Of a stretch of DNA of 64,000 nt, positions 35,646-45,117 are shown piece after piece (position 1 is the stretch's first letter; each line of letters starts with the position of its first letter). The notes below the pieces were generated by a model. The model did no database searches and was not told where the DNA came from. It was given only the letters and a program-made list of their open reading frames with translations. The position numbers and the translations under genes were made by a program. The stretch comes from Psychromonas ingrahamii 37 (GTDB lineage: Bacteria > Pseudomonadota > Gammaproteobacteria > Enterobacterales > Psychromonadaceae): NCBI RefSeq assembly GCF_000015285.1, contig NC_008709.1:1736001-1800000 (forward strand), written 5' to 3'.

Positions 35646-36911
35646 ATGTTTAACCGTGATATGAATATTGCCGATTATGATCCAGAATTATGGCAGTCAA
35701 TAACTGATGAAGTTCAGCGCCAAGAAGACCATATTGAACTGATTGCATCAGAAAATTACACCAGCCCACGTGTAATGGAAGCGCAAGGCAGTCAGTTAAC
35801 TAATAAATACGCAGAAGGTTACCCGGGTAAACGTTATTACGGCGGTTGTGAATACGTTGATGTGGCTGAATCTTTAGCTATCGAACGTGCTAAATCTTTA
35901 TTTGGTGCTGATTATGCAAACGTCCAGCCTCACTCGGGTTCGCAGGCTAATGCAGCCGTTTATCAGGCGCTTTGTGCACCGGGTGATACTATTCTGGGCA
36001 TGAGTCTTGCCCATGGTGGACATTTAACCCACGGTTCCCACGTCAGTTTTTCTGGTAAAATGTACAATGCTGTGCAATATGGAATCACCCCTGAAACGGG
36101 TATTCTAGATTATGCGGAAATTGAACGTCTTGCTGTCGAACATAAACCAACCATGATTATTGCAGGGTTTTCTGCTTATTCGGGTATTGTTGACTGGGCC
36201 AAATTTCGCGAAATAGCGGATAAAGTAGGCGCTTATCTGTTTGTTGATATGGCGCACGTTGCAGGGCTAGTGGCTGCGGGTCTTTACCCGAATCCAGTGC
36301 CTTTTGCCGATGTGGTGACTACGACAACGCATAAAACCTTAGGCGGTCCGCGTGGCGGCCTGATCCTTGCTAAAGCCAATGAAGCCATTGAGAAAAAATT
36401 AAACTCAGCGGTTTTCCCAGGCCAGCAAGGTGGTCCACTAATGCACGTTATTGCAGCTAAAGCGGTTGCATTTAAAGAGTGTGCTGAACCTGAATTTGCT
36501 GTTTACCAGCAACAGGTTTTAGATAATGCTAAAGCCATGGTTAAATCATTCCTGGCGCGTGGTTACAAAATCGTTTCTGGCGGTACTGAAAACCATTTAT
36601 TCCTGGTTGATTTAATCGCTCAGGATATCACCGGTAAAGAAGCGGATGCCGCCTTAGGTAATGCGCATATTACGGTTAACAAAAACTCAGTGCCAAATGA
36701 TCCCCGTTCTCCTTTTGTGACTTCAGGTTTACGTATTGGTACGCCGGCACTCGCACGTCGTGGTGTTAATGCACAACAATCTGCTGAGCTTGCGTTATGG
36801 ATGTGTGACGTTCTTGATGCAATCAAAGATGAAGCTAAACTTGCGACCACCATTACAGCGGTTAAAGTTAAAGTGGCCGCTCTTTGTAAAGCTTGCCCTG
36901 TTTACGGATAA
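35646..36911 (+). CDS. glyA: Serine hydroxymethyltransferase GlyA
   Basis: Cytoplasmic PLP enzyme of 421 residues interconverting serine and glycine with tetrahydrofolate, the main source of one-carbon units. The PLP lysine is Lys230 in [14 protein letters not shown], and the N-terminal [23 protein letters not shown] segment region is the family signature. AGGAG precedes the ATG. A strong terminator follows. The 249 bases upstream (35397-35645) hold the divergent promoters of glyA and ettA; no riboswitch was recognised there. Confidence 0.97.
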   Translation: MFNRDMNIADYDPELWQSITDEVQRQEDHIELIASENYTSPRVMEAQGSQLTNKYAEGYPGKRYYGGCEYVDVAESLAIERAKSLFGADYANVQPHSGSQANAAVYQALCAPGDTILGMSLAHGGHLTHGSHVSFSGKMYNAVQYGITPETGILDYAEIERLAVEHKPTMIIAGFSAYSGIVDWAKFREIADKVGAYLFVDMAHVAGLVAAGLYPNPVPFADVVTTTTHKTLGGPRGGLILAKANEAIEKKLNSAVFPGQQGGPLMHVIAAKAVAFKECAEPEFAVYQQQVLDNAKAMVKSFLARGYKIVSGGTENHLFLVDLIAQDITGKEADAALGNAHITVNKNSVPNDPRSPFVTSGLRIGTPALARRGVNAQQSAELALWMCDVLDAIKDEAKLATTITAVKVKVAALCKACPVYG

Positions 36912-36931
36912 TCTTTTAATAATAAGCACTC

Positions 36932-36960
36932 AAAAGCTACGCATTGCGTAGCTTTTTTTT
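36932..36960 (+). terminator. glyA terminator
   Basis: AAAAGCTACGC, ATT, GCGTAGCTTTT with a continuing T run. Confidence 0.93.
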
Positions 36961-37118
36961 ACCCTTTTTTTGACTCTATAAAGCAAATTACTGTTAAAAC
37001 AGGCGCTAAACAGGTTACTATTACACCTTGAAATTAAATTCATAGTAAATTTGTGATATTTGTCAATAGATCCAGTCAACTTTTAAGGTTGATTAATTCT
37101 GAATAAGAGTGAGATTAA

Positions 37119-37574
37119 ATGTACTGTCCTTTTTGTAATGCTCAAGATACTAAAGTTATCGACTCACGCTTAGTTTCAGAAGGATCTCAAGTTCGTCGCC
37201 GGCGCAGCTGCAATGAATGTAATGAACGTTTTACCACCTATGAATTTGCCGAACTGTTGATGCCGCGTTTGATTAAGTCCGATGGCCGTCGTGAACCCTT
37301 TAATGATGACAAATTGCTGGTCGGTATTAACCGTGCCTTGGAAAAAAGACCCGTGAGTCTGGAGGATATTGATGCTGCGGTTAACAAACTTAAATCAACC
37401 CTGCGGGCAACGGGCGAGCGTGAAGTGACTTCTAAAATAGTCGGTGAACTGGTTATGGAATTACTTAAGGGGTTAGATAAAATTGCCTATATCCGTTTCG
37501 CGTCGGTTTACCGCTCCTTTAAAGATGTTAAAGAGTTTGGTGAGGAAATAGCCAAGCTTGAGACTGATTTTTAG
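37119..37574 (+). CDS. nrdR: Transcriptional repressor NrdR
   Basis: Zinc-ribbon / ATP-cone repressor of 151 residues controlling ribonucleotide reductase genes in response to nucleotide levels. The zinc ligands CPFC and CNEC lie at residues 3-6 and 31-34. RRRRSC separates them from the ATP-cone domain (about 49-139). It precedes ribD by 74 bases, the common gammaproteobacterial order nrdR-ribD-ribE-ribB-ribH-nusB. Confidence 0.96.
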   Translation: MYCPFCNAQDTKVIDSRLVSEGSQVRRRRSCNECNERFTTYEFAELLMPRLIKSDGRREPFNDDKLLVGINRALEKRPVSLEDIDAAVNKLKSTLRATGEREVTSKIVGELVMELLKGLDKIAYIRFASVYRSFKDVKEFGEEIAKLETDF

Positions 37575-37648
37575 CCTAATGGCATCACACTTGTTAGCAT
37601 AAAATTTTTACTGTTTTTACTCTTTTTAATGTAGAAGATTGAATATTA

Positions 37649-38812
37649 ATGAACACAACGGCTTTTTCAGACTTAGATAAATACTATATGGCCCATGCGA
37701 TACTGCTGGCCAAAAAAGGGCGCTTTACCAGCTCACCCAATCCTAATGTGGGTTGTGTGATTGTTGCAAATAATATAATAGTGGGGGAAGGATATCATCA
37801 AAAAGCAGGCCTCGGACATGCCGAAGTAAATGCCCTTGCGATCGCTAAAGACAAAGCGATGGGTGCAACCTGTTACGTGACCTTAGAGCCCTGCTCCCAC
37901 TTTGGCCGTACACCTCCCTGCGCGCTAGCCTTAACTAAAGCTGGGATTAAGCGTGTGATCATTGCGATGGTTGACCCTAACCCTAAGGTCGCAGGAGATG
38001 GCATTAAAATATTAGAGAAGGCGGGTATAAAAGTTGACCTTGGTCTGCTTAAAAATGAAGCGATGGATTTAAACCGTGGTTTTATTAAACGGATGCAGGT
38101 TAAAGAGCCTCGTGTAACAGTGAAACTTGCCAGTAGTTTAGACGGTAAAACGGCCCTTAAAAATGGCCAAAGCCAGTGGATAACAGGCCCTGCTGCGCGT
38201 TGTGATGTGCAATATTTCCGCGCCCTGCAAAGCGCTGTATTAACTGGCAGCGCGACCGTGATTGCCGATAATCCAAGCTTAAATGTGCGCTATGAAAGCT
38301 TAAAAAATCATCTGGATTTTGATCTGACATTGAGACCTGCTGAGATACGCCAACCGATACGTATTATCTTAGATTCCCACAATAAAATCACCCTTAAGGA
38401 AAAATTATTTTCACTTGAAGGTAAAGTGTTGTTGGTGTCCCTGCTTCCCCGTGACGATTTACCAAAAAATAAAAATCAATTCAGCGCTGATATTGAACAA
38501 CTGATCGGCACAGATGATGGCCATGGTCGGATTAACCTTAAGGTCTTATTAACCCAGTTAAGTGATTATGAAATCAACGATCTTTGGGTTGAGGCCGGAG
38601 CGACACTCGCGGGTGAGTTTTTTAATCATCAGTTGGTGGATCAATTTATTCTTTATCAGGCACCAAAATTAATGGGCAGTCAGGCGCGAGATTTAGTAAA
38701 CTTGCCTGATTATTCAAAAATGATTGAGGTTGTGCAATTATCACTGCAGAGTGTGGTTTTAATTGGCAATGATATTCGCATTATAAGTAACATTACAAGT
38801 GACAGGGGTTAA
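37649..38812 (+). CDS. ribD: RibD, riboflavin deaminase/reductase
   Basis: Bifunctional enzyme of 387 residues in riboflavin synthesis. The N-terminal zinc deaminase (HAEVNALA and PCSHFGRTPPC) acts on the diaminopyrimidine ribosylaminouracil intermediate. The C-terminal reductase domain (about 150-380, starting VTVKLASSLDGKTAL) reduces the ribose side chain with NADPH. The stop lies one base before the ribE ATG, so translation is coupled. No FMN riboswitch fits in the 74-base leader. Confidence 0.95.
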   Translation: MNTTAFSDLDKYYMAHAILLAKKGRFTSSPNPNVGCVIVANNIIVGEGYHQKAGLGHAEVNALAIAKDKAMGATCYVTLEPCSHFGRTPPCALALTKAGIKRVIIAMVDPNPKVAGDGIKILEKAGIKVDLGLLKNEAMDLNRGFIKRMQVKEPRVTVKLASSLDGKTALKNGQSQWITGPAARCDVQYFRALQSAVLTGSATVIADNPSLNVRYESLKNHLDFDLTLRPAEIRQPIRIILDSHNKITLKEKLFSLEGKVLLVSLLPRDDLPKNKNQFSADIEQLIGTDDGHGRINLKVLLTQLSDYEINDLWVEAGATLAGEFFNHQLVDQFILYQAPKLMGSQARDLVNLPDYSKMIEVVQLSLQSVVLIGNDIRIISNITSDRG

Positions 38813-38813
38813 T

Positions 38814-39476
38814 ATGTTTACAGGAATTATAGCGGCAGTCGGTAAGGTGACTGCCATTAAAAAAAATGCCAAAGATATCACCATTAGCGTCGATGCAGGG
38901 AGCCTTGATTTAAGTGATGTAAAAGTGGGTGATAGCATTTCAAATAATGGTGTTTGCTTAACGGTGACCAAGTTAAGTGATAAAAGTTTTAATGCCGATC
39001 TTTCTAACGAGACGTTAAAGCGCAGTGGTTTTTCTCAGATTAAAAATGGTTTTGTGCTTAATTTAGAAAAAGCAATGCAAATGAATGACCGTTTTGGTGG
39101 ACACATTGTTAGCGGGCATGTGGATGGTGTGGGTGAAGTGATATCCGTTGACCCCCTTGGCAATGCCGTTGAATACTGGATTAAAGCGCCCGATGAATTG
39201 GCTAAATATATTGCAGAAAAAGGATCTATTACCGTTGATGGTGTGAGTTTAACCACCAATGAAATTAACGGTGCTGCTTTCAAATTGACTATTATCCCGC
39301 ACACAATTTCGCAAACGACTATGGTGAACTATAAAGTGGGCACCCAAGTCAATTTAGAAGTTGATGTTATTTCACGTTATTTAGAACGTTTAATGCTGGG
39401 TGATAAAGCCTCGACAAGTCAACATGATAATAAATCAACCATGGATCTGCTCGCTAAAAGTGGTTTCTTAGGTTAA
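38814..39476 (+). CDS. ribE: Riboflavin synthase alpha subunit RibE
   Basis: Enzyme of 220 residues that dismutates two 6,7-dimethyl-8-ribityllumazine molecules to riboflavin. It has two lumazine-binding repeats: MFTGIIAAVGKV...NGVCLTV in the first, and GGHIVSGHVDGVG then DGVSLTTNEI in the second. ATG 38814 is chosen because MFTGII is the conserved start; the in-frame start at 38799 overlaps ribD and adds five residues. The last 150 bases of the gene are repeated in damaged form directly after the stop. Confidence 0.95.
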   Translation: MFTGIIAAVGKVTAIKKNAKDITISVDAGSLDLSDVKVGDSISNNGVCLTVTKLSDKSFNADLSNETLKRSGFSQIKNGFVLNLEKAMQMNDRFGGHIVSGHVDGVGEVISVDPLGNAVEYWIKAPDELAKYIAEKGSITVDGVSLTTNEINGAAFKLTIIPHTISQTTMVNYKVGTQVNLEVDVISRYLERLMLGDKASTSQHDNKSTMDLLAKSGFLG

Positions 39477-39490
39477 GCCGACTATGAGAT

Positions 39491-39656
39491 AGGTGAACTA
39501 TACCCAGGTCAATTTAGAAGTTGACCTTATCGCTCGTTTTTAGAACGTTTAATGCTGGGTGAACAAGCTTCGACAAGTCACCATGACAATAAACCACCTA
39601 ACCATGGGATCTGCTTGCTAAAAGTGGTTTCTTAGGTCAAGCCGTAAAATAGATAG
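39491..39656 (+). pseudogene. Tandem decayed copy of the ribE 3' end
   Basis: Bases 39491-39646 align with 39323-39481. Shared stretches include TCAATTTAGAAGTTGA, AGAACGTTTAATGCTGGGTG and CTAAAAGTGGTTTCTTAGGT. There are several small gaps that break the frame. It lies between ribE and ribB and lengthens a spacer that is otherwise short. It is the product of a tandem duplication of the gene tail, now non-coding. Confidence 0.92.
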
Positions 39657-39665
39657 GAAAATAAA

Positions 39666-40772
39666 ATGAAATTAAGTACTACCGCCGAAATTATCGAAGA
39701 TATTCGTTTAGGTAAAATGGTTATTTTGATGGATGATGAAGATCGCGAAAACGAGGGCGATCTAATTATGGCTGCCGATTTAGTCACCCCGGAAGCGATT
39801 AACTTTATGGCAACCTATGGTCGTGGTCTGGTTTGTCTAACATTAACGGCTGAGCGCTGTGAGCAGCTTAAGTTACCGCTAATGGTTGATGATAATACCG
39901 CTGCATTTTCGACCAATTTTACGGTTTCTATTGAAGCAGCCCTTGGTGTCACCACGGGTATTTCGGCTGCCGACCGTGCCATTACCGTACAAGCTGCAGT
40001 GGCTAAAGACGCAAAACCTACGGACATTGTTATGCCTGGTCATATCTTTCCACTGATGGCACAAGCGGGTGGCGTATTAACCCGTGCCGGGCACACTGAA
40101 GCGGGCTGCGACTTAGCACGTTTGGCCGGTCGGGAACCCGCTGGCGTGATTGTTGAAATATTAAATAAAGATGGCACGATGGCGCGCCGTCCAGATCTTG
40201 AAATTTTTGCAGAAGAAAAAGGGATAAAATTAGGCACTGTTGCAGATTTAATTGAATACCGTAATAACAATGAAACCACTATTGAACGTGTCAGCGCTTG
40301 CAAATTACCGACGGAATATGGTGATTTTGATTTAATCGCTTATCAGGACACTATCGATAAACAGGTTCATTTTGCATTAGTCAATGGCGAAATTAAAACC
40401 GGGCAAACCACCAATGTGCGAGTGCATTTACAAAACACCTTCGCCGATAACTTCTTTTCCGATCGTTTAAGTAAACGCACTTGGCCATTAAATGATGCGC
40501 TGCAGCGTTTAAATAAAGACGGTGGCGTATTGGTTATGTTAGCCCATCAGGAAACACCGAGTTCATTGATTGAACAAGTAAAACAAATTGCCAATGAAGA
40601 TGCCGGTGAACGTGTCGCTAAAAAAGAGCAAAAAGTGAGCCGCCGTGTGGGGGTTGGTTCGCAGATCCTGCGTGATTTAGGCGTGCAAAAAATGGCCCTG
40701 TTAAGCTCTGAGAAAAAATATCATGCGTTATCAGGATTTGGTTTAGAAGTGGTCGATTACATTACTGAATAG
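39666..40772 (+). CDS. ribB: DHBP synthase with degenerate RibA-like domain (RibBX type)
   Basis: Protein of 368 residues. Residues about 1-200 are 3,4-dihydroxy-2-butanone-4-phosphate synthase with the acidic metal site [11 protein letters not shown] and [13 protein letters not shown]. Residues about 205-365 have the fold of GTP cyclohydrolase II but lack its zinc-binding cysteines: the segment around [16 protein letters not shown] has no Cys. GTP cyclohydrolase activity is therefore unlikely, and a separate ribA should exist elsewhere. This matches the RibBX variant described in proteobacteria. The gene sits in the riboflavin cluster, 80 bases before ribH. Confidence 0.93.
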   Translation: MKLSTTAEIIEDIRLGKMVILMDDEDRENEGDLIMAADLVTPEAINFMATYGRGLVCLTLTAERCEQLKLPLMVDDNTAAFSTNFTVSIEAALGVTTGISAADRAITVQAAVAKDAKPTDIVMPGHIFPLMAQAGGVLTRAGHTEAGCDLARLAGREPAGVIVEILNKDGTMARRPDLEIFAEEKGIKLGTVADLIEYRNNNETTIERVSACKLPTEYGDFDLIAYQDTIDKQVHFALVNGEIKTGQTTNVRVHLQNTFADNFFSDRLSKRTWPLNDALQRLNKDGGVLVMLAHQETPSSLIEQVKQIANEDAGERVAKKEQKVSRRVGVGSQILRDLGVQKMALLSSEKKYHALSGFGLEVVDYITE

Positions 40773-40852
40773 CCTGTGTTGCTCTTCGTAATAAAGTTAA
40801 CAATTAATAAAAATGTGTTAAGATTCACAAAATTTTGCAATAAGGGTAGTAA

Positions 40853-41320
40853 ATGAAAATTATTGAAGGTGGCTTAGCGGCACCACAAGCGCAGATCGCA
40901 ATCGTTATCTCTCGTTTTAATAGCTTTATTAACGAGCAGTTATTAGCAGGAGCAATCGATACCCTTAAGCGTACTGGTCAAGTTGCTGATGATAATATTA
41001 CTGTTGTACGTGTCCCTGGTGCCGTTGAGCTTCCATTGGTCGCTAAACGTGTTGCCGCCTCTAAAAAGTTCGATGCCATTATCGCATTAGGGACTGTTAT
41101 TCGTGGTGGTACACCCCACTTTGAATTTGTTGCTGGCGAATGTAATAAGGGCCTTGGTCAAGTCTCTATGGACTTTGATATACCGGTTTCCTTCGGGGTA
41201 TTAACAACTGATTCAATAGAACAAGCGATTGAACGTGCGGGAACTAAAATGGGTAATAAAGGCAGTGAAGCGGCCTTAAGCGCATTAGAAATGGTCAATG
41301 TTATGGCGGAGTTTAAATAA
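40853..41320 (+). CDS. ribH: Lumazine synthase RibH
   Basis: Lumazine synthase of 155 residues joining the pyrimidine and DHBP moieties into 6,7-dimethyl-8-ribityllumazine; it usually forms icosahedral shells. Seen are [17 protein letters not shown], the substrate loop [17 protein letters not shown] with the catalytic His, and FGVLTTD. The stop TAA overlaps the nusB ATG by one base. Confidence 0.96.
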   Translation: MKIIEGGLAAPQAQIAIVISRFNSFINEQLLAGAIDTLKRTGQVADDNITVVRVPGAVELPLVAKRVAASKKFDAIIALGTVIRGGTPHFEFVAGECNKGLGQVSMDFDIPVSFGVLTTDSIEQAIERAGTKMGNKGSEAALSALEMVNVMAEFK

Positions 41321-41757
41321 TGAAAATGAAACCAGCTGAACGTCGACGCGCCCGCCAATCTGCGGTACAGGCAATTTACCAATGGCAAATCACTAAACTG
41401 AGTGCCGGTCAAATTATTGAGCAATTTAGCACTGATCAGGATCTGTCAAAAACAGATGTTCCGTATTTTAAAGAATTATTAACCGGTGTTATTCATCGTG
41501 TTGATTTTTTAGATGAAAAACTATCTCCTTATCTTTCCCGTAAAATTGAAGATGTTGATATGGTTGATAAAGCCGTATTACGTTTAGCCATGTTTGAGTT
41601 AACTCAGCGTACCGATATTCCACATAAAGTGGTTTTGAATGAAGCGATTGAATTAGCAAAAGATTTTGCTACGGATGAAAGCTACAAGTTCGTTAATGGT
41701 GTTTTAGATAAAGCATTACGCAGTTTAAAACTACGAGAAGAAGAACAGGGCAAGTAA
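41320..41757 (+). CDS. nusB: Transcription antitermination factor NusB
   Basis: All-helical RNA-binding protein of 145 residues that, with NusE/S10, binds boxA RNA for antitermination on rRNA operons. Recognised from RRRARQSAVQAIYQWQ at the start and DIPHKVVLNEAIELAKDFATD in the second half. Translationally coupled to ribH. The usual next gene thiL is absent; a hairpin and a terminator follow. Confidence 0.96.
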   Translation: MKMKPAERRRARQSAVQAIYQWQITKLSAGQIIEQFSTDQDLSKTDVPYFKELLTGVIHRVDFLDEKLSPYLSRKIEDVDMVDKAVLRLAMFELTQRTDIPHKVVLNEAIELAKDFATDESYKFVNGVLDKALRSLKLREEEQGK

Positions 41758-41783
41758 TACTGCTTCTAAGGTTAGGTTTATAT

Positions 41784-41835
41784 CCCAACTACTTGATGAA
41801 GATGCAGGCTTCTGCATCTTCATCAAGTAGTTGGG
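41784..41835. repeat. Long perfect palindrome of the GATGCA family
   Basis: A 24-base arm beginning CCCAACTACTTGATGAAG and ending GATGCAG pairs perfectly with its complement across a 4-base loop. The core ACTTGA..GATGCA recurs in the hairpin after lapD at 47742-47790. There is no T run directly after it; the true terminator lies just downstream. Confidence 0.93.
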
Positions 41836-41843
41836 AATAGAAT

Positions 41844-41876
41844 AAAAAATCCAGTAGCTCCGGCACTGGATTTTTT
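41844..41876 (+). terminator. Terminator of the rib-nusB operon
   Basis: AAAAAATCCAGT, loop AGCTCCGGC, ACTGGATTTTTT. Confidence 0.93.
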
Positions 41877-41910
41877 ATGTTAAAAAACAAAGATTAAAAC
41901 AGGAAAAAAC

Positions 41911-42633
41911 ATGAATAAAAGTTTATTGACCAATTTAGTGTCAGCCGCCATTTTAGCGACTGGCTTATTGTTAGGCGAAACAGAGCTAGCCGCTATTCTA
42001 ACTATGGTGGGTTTATTTGCGTTATCCGGTGCATTAACCAACTGGTTAGCGGTTTTTATGTTATTCGAAAAAATACCTTTTTTGTATGGCTCAGGCGTTG
42101 TTCCAGCCCATTTTGAGGAATTTAAAAAAAGTATTTATACATTAATGATGGAAGAGTTTTTTACCTCTGACAACGTGGAGCGTTTTTTAAATGCCGGATC
42201 ATTGTCTGCGGCGAACATCAACCTTGAGCCAGTGATTGAAAAGGTTGATTTAGATCCGACCTTTGACGGTTTGGTAGAGGTCATTATGGCCTCGTCATTT
42301 AGCGGAATGCTCGATATGATAGGTGGTAAAGAGGCGCTGGTACCGCTGCGAGAACCCTTTATTAAACAGATGAAAAAATCCATTATTGAAATGACTAATG
42401 ATGATAAATTTATTAAACTGCTGAAAGAAGAAGTTGAACAGCCTGAAATAATGCAGGATATTTTAGGTAAAATTGAGCAGATTATTGAGCAGCGTTTAAG
42501 TGAATTAACCCCAACCATTGTTAAAGAAATCATTCAAGCAATGATCAAACGTCACCTTGGCTGGCTGGTTATTTGGGGCGGTGTATTGGGTGGTCTGATT
42601 GGTCTTATCAGTGCCTTTGTTATCGCATGGTAG
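41911..42633 (+). CDS. DUF445 family membrane protein
   Basis: Protein of 240 residues of the DUF445/YheB-type family. The N-terminal half has two membrane segments around SGALTNWLAVFMLFEKIPFL. A soluble helical middle follows (about 65-205), then a C-terminal anchor (WLVIWGGVLGGLIGLISAFVI region). GSGVVPAHFEEFKKSI is the conserved motif. Function is not established. The next gene starts 13 bases after its stop. Confidence 0.85.
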   Translation: MNKSLLTNLVSAAILATGLLLGETELAAILTMVGLFALSGALTNWLAVFMLFEKIPFLYGSGVVPAHFEEFKKSIYTLMMEEFFTSDNVERFLNAGSLSAANINLEPVIEKVDLDPTFDGLVEVIMASSFSGMLDMIGGKEALVPLREPFIKQMKKSIIEMTNDDKFIKLLKEEVEQPEIMQDILGKIEQIIEQRLSELTPTIVKEIIQAMIKRHLGWLVIWGGVLGGLIGLISAFVIAW

Positions 42634-42646
42634 CGGTTGGCTCTAA

Positions 42647-43591
42647 ATGATTAAATTATCATCCAGGTTAAATACAGTTCTGTTTTCTGTATTAGCGCTG
42701 CTGGCGTTTGCCGCTAATTCCATCCTTGCTCGTCTGGCGTTAGGAGCAGGCGATATAGATGCTGCCGGCTTTACGATAGTGCGTTTATTATCGGCGATTG
42801 TTATGTTGAGCATTCTGCTGCATTTTAAACAGAAGTCGAATGCAATTGCTAATGCCAATTCTAAAGCAACTTCTAATGCCAATTCTAAAGCAACTTCTAA
42901 TGCAGAGAGCGCTGTAAAACCTAAATCAAGCTGGTTTTCGGCTGTGATGTTATTTATTTATGCCTGCAGTTTTTCCTTTGCCTATCTGTCACTCGAGACA
43001 GGTACTGGTGCATTAGTGTTGTTCGCGGCCGTTCAAATTACAATGGTTATTAAAAATCACCTTCAAGGCAACCGCTTGCAGTTTATTGAGTTGCTGGGCT
43101 TGATTGTTGCGTTCAGTGGTTTTGTCTATCTGGTTTTCCCAAACTTAAGCACACCGTCATTTCAGGGGTTTGTGTTAATGACGATAGCCGGGATAGCCTG
43201 GGCCTTTTACACACTTAAAGGGCAGGGGGTAAGTGATCCTTTGTCTGCTAGCAATACAAACTTTTTACGCACCTTACCTTTTGTTTTTGTTCTTTTTATC
43301 TTCTCGTATCCATCAATAATCTATACCTGGCAGGGTATTTTATTGGCTATCACGTCCGGTGCATTGGCATCGGCATTGGGTTATTATTGTTGGTATTTAG
43401 CCTTGGCTGGATTATCCATTACGCAGGCGTCGGTAATACAACTATCTGTGCCTGTTATTGCCGCACTGGGCGGCGTAATCTGGATAAGCGAGCCTGTTAG
43501 TATAGATTTCATTATCTCCGCCGCATTAGTCTGCACTGGTATCTTGCTGGTGGTGTTTGCTCACTATCGCAAGGCCAGTGCTGGTCTTTAA
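42647..43591 (+). CDS. EamA/DMT-family transporter
   Basis: Inner-membrane permease of 314 residues with about ten spans in two EamA repeats (FAANSILARLAL in the first; GIAWAFYTLKGQG and ASALGYYCWYLALAGL in the second). Between spans 2 and 3 it carries the Asn/Ser/Ala-rich insert NANSKATSNANSKATSNAES, encoded by two identical 24-base direct repeats (42851-42874, 42875-42898). Substrate unknown; the family includes metabolite and amino-acid exporters. Confidence 0.88.
   Translation: MIKLSSRLNTVLFSVLALLAFAANSILARLALGAGDIDAAGFTIVRLLSAIVMLSILLHFKQKSNAIANANSKATSNANSKATSNAESAVKPKSSWFSAVMLFIYACSFSFAYLSLETGTGALVLFAAVQITMVIKNHLQGNRLQFIELLGLIVAFSGFVYLVFPNLSTPSFQGFVLMTIAGIAWAFYTLKGQGVSDPLSASNTNFLRTLPFVFVLFIFSYPSIIYTWQGILLAITSGALASALGYYCWYLALAGLSITQASVIQLSVPVIAALGGVIWISEPVSIDFIISAALVCTGILLVVFAHYRKASAGL
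42851..42898 (+). repeat. 24-bp in-frame tandem repeat within the EamA gene
   Basis: AATGCCAATTCTAAAGCAAC plus TTCT is present twice with no mismatch, encoding NANSKATS twice. Copy-number change would alter loop length by eight residues without breaking the frame. Confidence 0.95.
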
Positions 43592-43615
43592 TTAATACCG
43601 GTTAACCATTATCGG

Positions 43616-44164
43616 TTAACTGCCGCGCTCTTCTTTTAATGCGGCTTGGTATGTTGCTTTAAATTTATTAAATTTAGGCTGAATCACCATAGAACAGTAA
43701 CCTTGTCCCGGATTTTTAAGAAAGTAACCCTGATGATAATCTTCAGCGGGGTAAAATGTTTCTAATTTTTCAATGGTGGTTTTGATACTGTCGGTCAATA
43801 CAGCCTGTTGTTCAAGGGTGTTGATAAATTCTAAGGCTGATTGCTTTTGCGCGAGATCGTGATAAAAAATAGCAGAGCGATACTGTGTGCCGATATCATG
43901 ACCCTGGCGGTTTAATTGTGTCGCATCATGCAGACTGAAAAAAATAGTTAATAATTCTGCGTAACTGATGACTGAATCATCAAATGTGATTTGCACCACT
44001 TCAGCATGCCCGCTTGTACCAGTGCAAATATCTGCATAAGTGGGTGAATCCGTTTTTCCGCCTGTGTATCCGGAAACTGCACTCTTCACGCCCTTTAAAG
44101 CATTGAAAGCCGCTTCCATACACCAAAAACATCCTCCTGCAAAAGTTGCTGTTGAAATTGCCAT
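43616..44164 (-). CDS. msrA: Peptide methionine sulfoxide reductase MsrA
   Basis: Cytoplasmic repair enzyme of 182 residues reducing methionine-S-sulfoxide. The catalytic GGCFWC gives the nucleophile Cys12; YHQGYF and a C-terminal Cys in GQGYCSMVI (likely resolving) are present. ATG 44164 is preceded by GGAG with an 8-base spacer and starts MAISTATFAGG as in the family; the longer frame from 44215 adds 17 unrelated residues. Confidence 0.94.
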   Translation of the reverse strand: MAISTATFAGGCFWCMEAAFNALKGVKSAVSGYTGGKTDSPTYADICTGTSGHAEVVQITFDDSVISYAELLTIFFSLHDATQLNRQGHDIGTQYRSAIFYHDLAQKQSALEFINTLEQQAVLTDSIKTTIEKLETFYPAEDYHQGYFLKNPGQGYCSMVIQPKFNKFKATYQAALKEERGS

Positions 44165-44817
44165 TTTGATACTCCGTATTAAATTGTTAAAGGTAGCATA
44201 TTGATATAATAACAATCCATTTTAATTTTTTAAATTAACCTGCTAAATGTTGCCGATATCTTTATGGATACTTTTAATGTCACTGGTGATTTGAAAGTCA
44301 GAGTCTCCGTTAATGCGGGATAATACCCACCCTGAAGTTGCACAAAAGTTTAGCCTTTAAGGCATGCTTTTGAACAATTAAAGCGGCATAAAAATGTATA
44401 AAATGTACGTTGCTGCCTCTTAAGAGACTCAATCTGATGACGTTCAGCAGTGTAAAATAAGGCAATGTAACTGACTTGATTTGTTCGATACCTAAAATAA
44501 GTTATATCAAGCATGTCAGATTTTTAGATGCGTAATAGCAGCACAGTAACGTATTTTATATTCAATGGTGTCATCGCTAAATGCATGACGGATAATTTGC
44601 TCGTCCAGTTGGCAGAGCGAGCAGGAACTTGATTTAATCACTTCGGACAGTGATGGTTATTCAGATGCGTACTTATTACCCTGACACTTTTTCTGGGGTA
44701 AGTTGATCATAGCGGTTGTGCTGCTAAAAAGTTGAAATATTACGGGTCAACTTCAGTAAGAATTTTTATTTAGTCCATGCCGAACTCCTTCCAGAAAGAG
44801 AAAAATAAGCTACCCTT
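44165..44817. other. Gene-free region upstream of the decayed OmpA gene
   Basis: No intact gene, RNA or clear repeat is seen. Coding-like fragments with stops in every frame occur, which could be worn remains of further lap-operon genes (outer-membrane secretion or adhesin components). I cannot identify them. Confidence 0.4.
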
Positions 44818-45078
44818 ATGAAAGCGCATCCTAGCTCTCCTAACTATTGAGGGGCATGCCAGTAAACAAGGCCGCGCAGAATATAACCGAATATTATGAC
44901 AACAACATGGCGAGGCTATTAAAGATATCCTGATCACAAGGTTTTAATAGATGACGCTGGCATGACTGCCGTTGGGTATGCGGTTATTACTAGAAGGTGA
45001 TAATGATCTATTGATGCGCGTAATCGCCGTGTTGTTGCTGAAATAAGCCGTGAAGTACAACAGAAAGAGTTGAAATGA
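44818..45078 (+). pseudogene. Frameshifted OmpA-type peptidoglycan-binding domain
   Basis: Pieces in different forward frames spell a classic OmpA C-terminal domain in order: IEGHASKQGRAEYN (44846 onward), GEAIKDILITRF-stop, IDDAGMTAVGYA, and IDARNRRVVAEISREVQQKELK-stop (ending 45078). In intact homologues these form one domain (EGHTD...YN, RA..V..YL, TAVGYGE, NRRVE). At least two frameshifts and a stop separate them, so the gene is dead. It lies 39 bases before lapG, the position of the OmpA gene in Shewanella adhesin operons. Confidence 0.85.
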
Positions 45079-45117
45079 ACAATCTATAGCATCGATTCTC
45101 CTGCTGAGTGATATTTA

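Noticed and set aside
37575-37648. FMN riboswitch before the riboflavin genes
   Set aside because: The leader is only 74 bases and lacks conserved RFN elements; the ribE-ribB gap is filled by a ribE tail copy.
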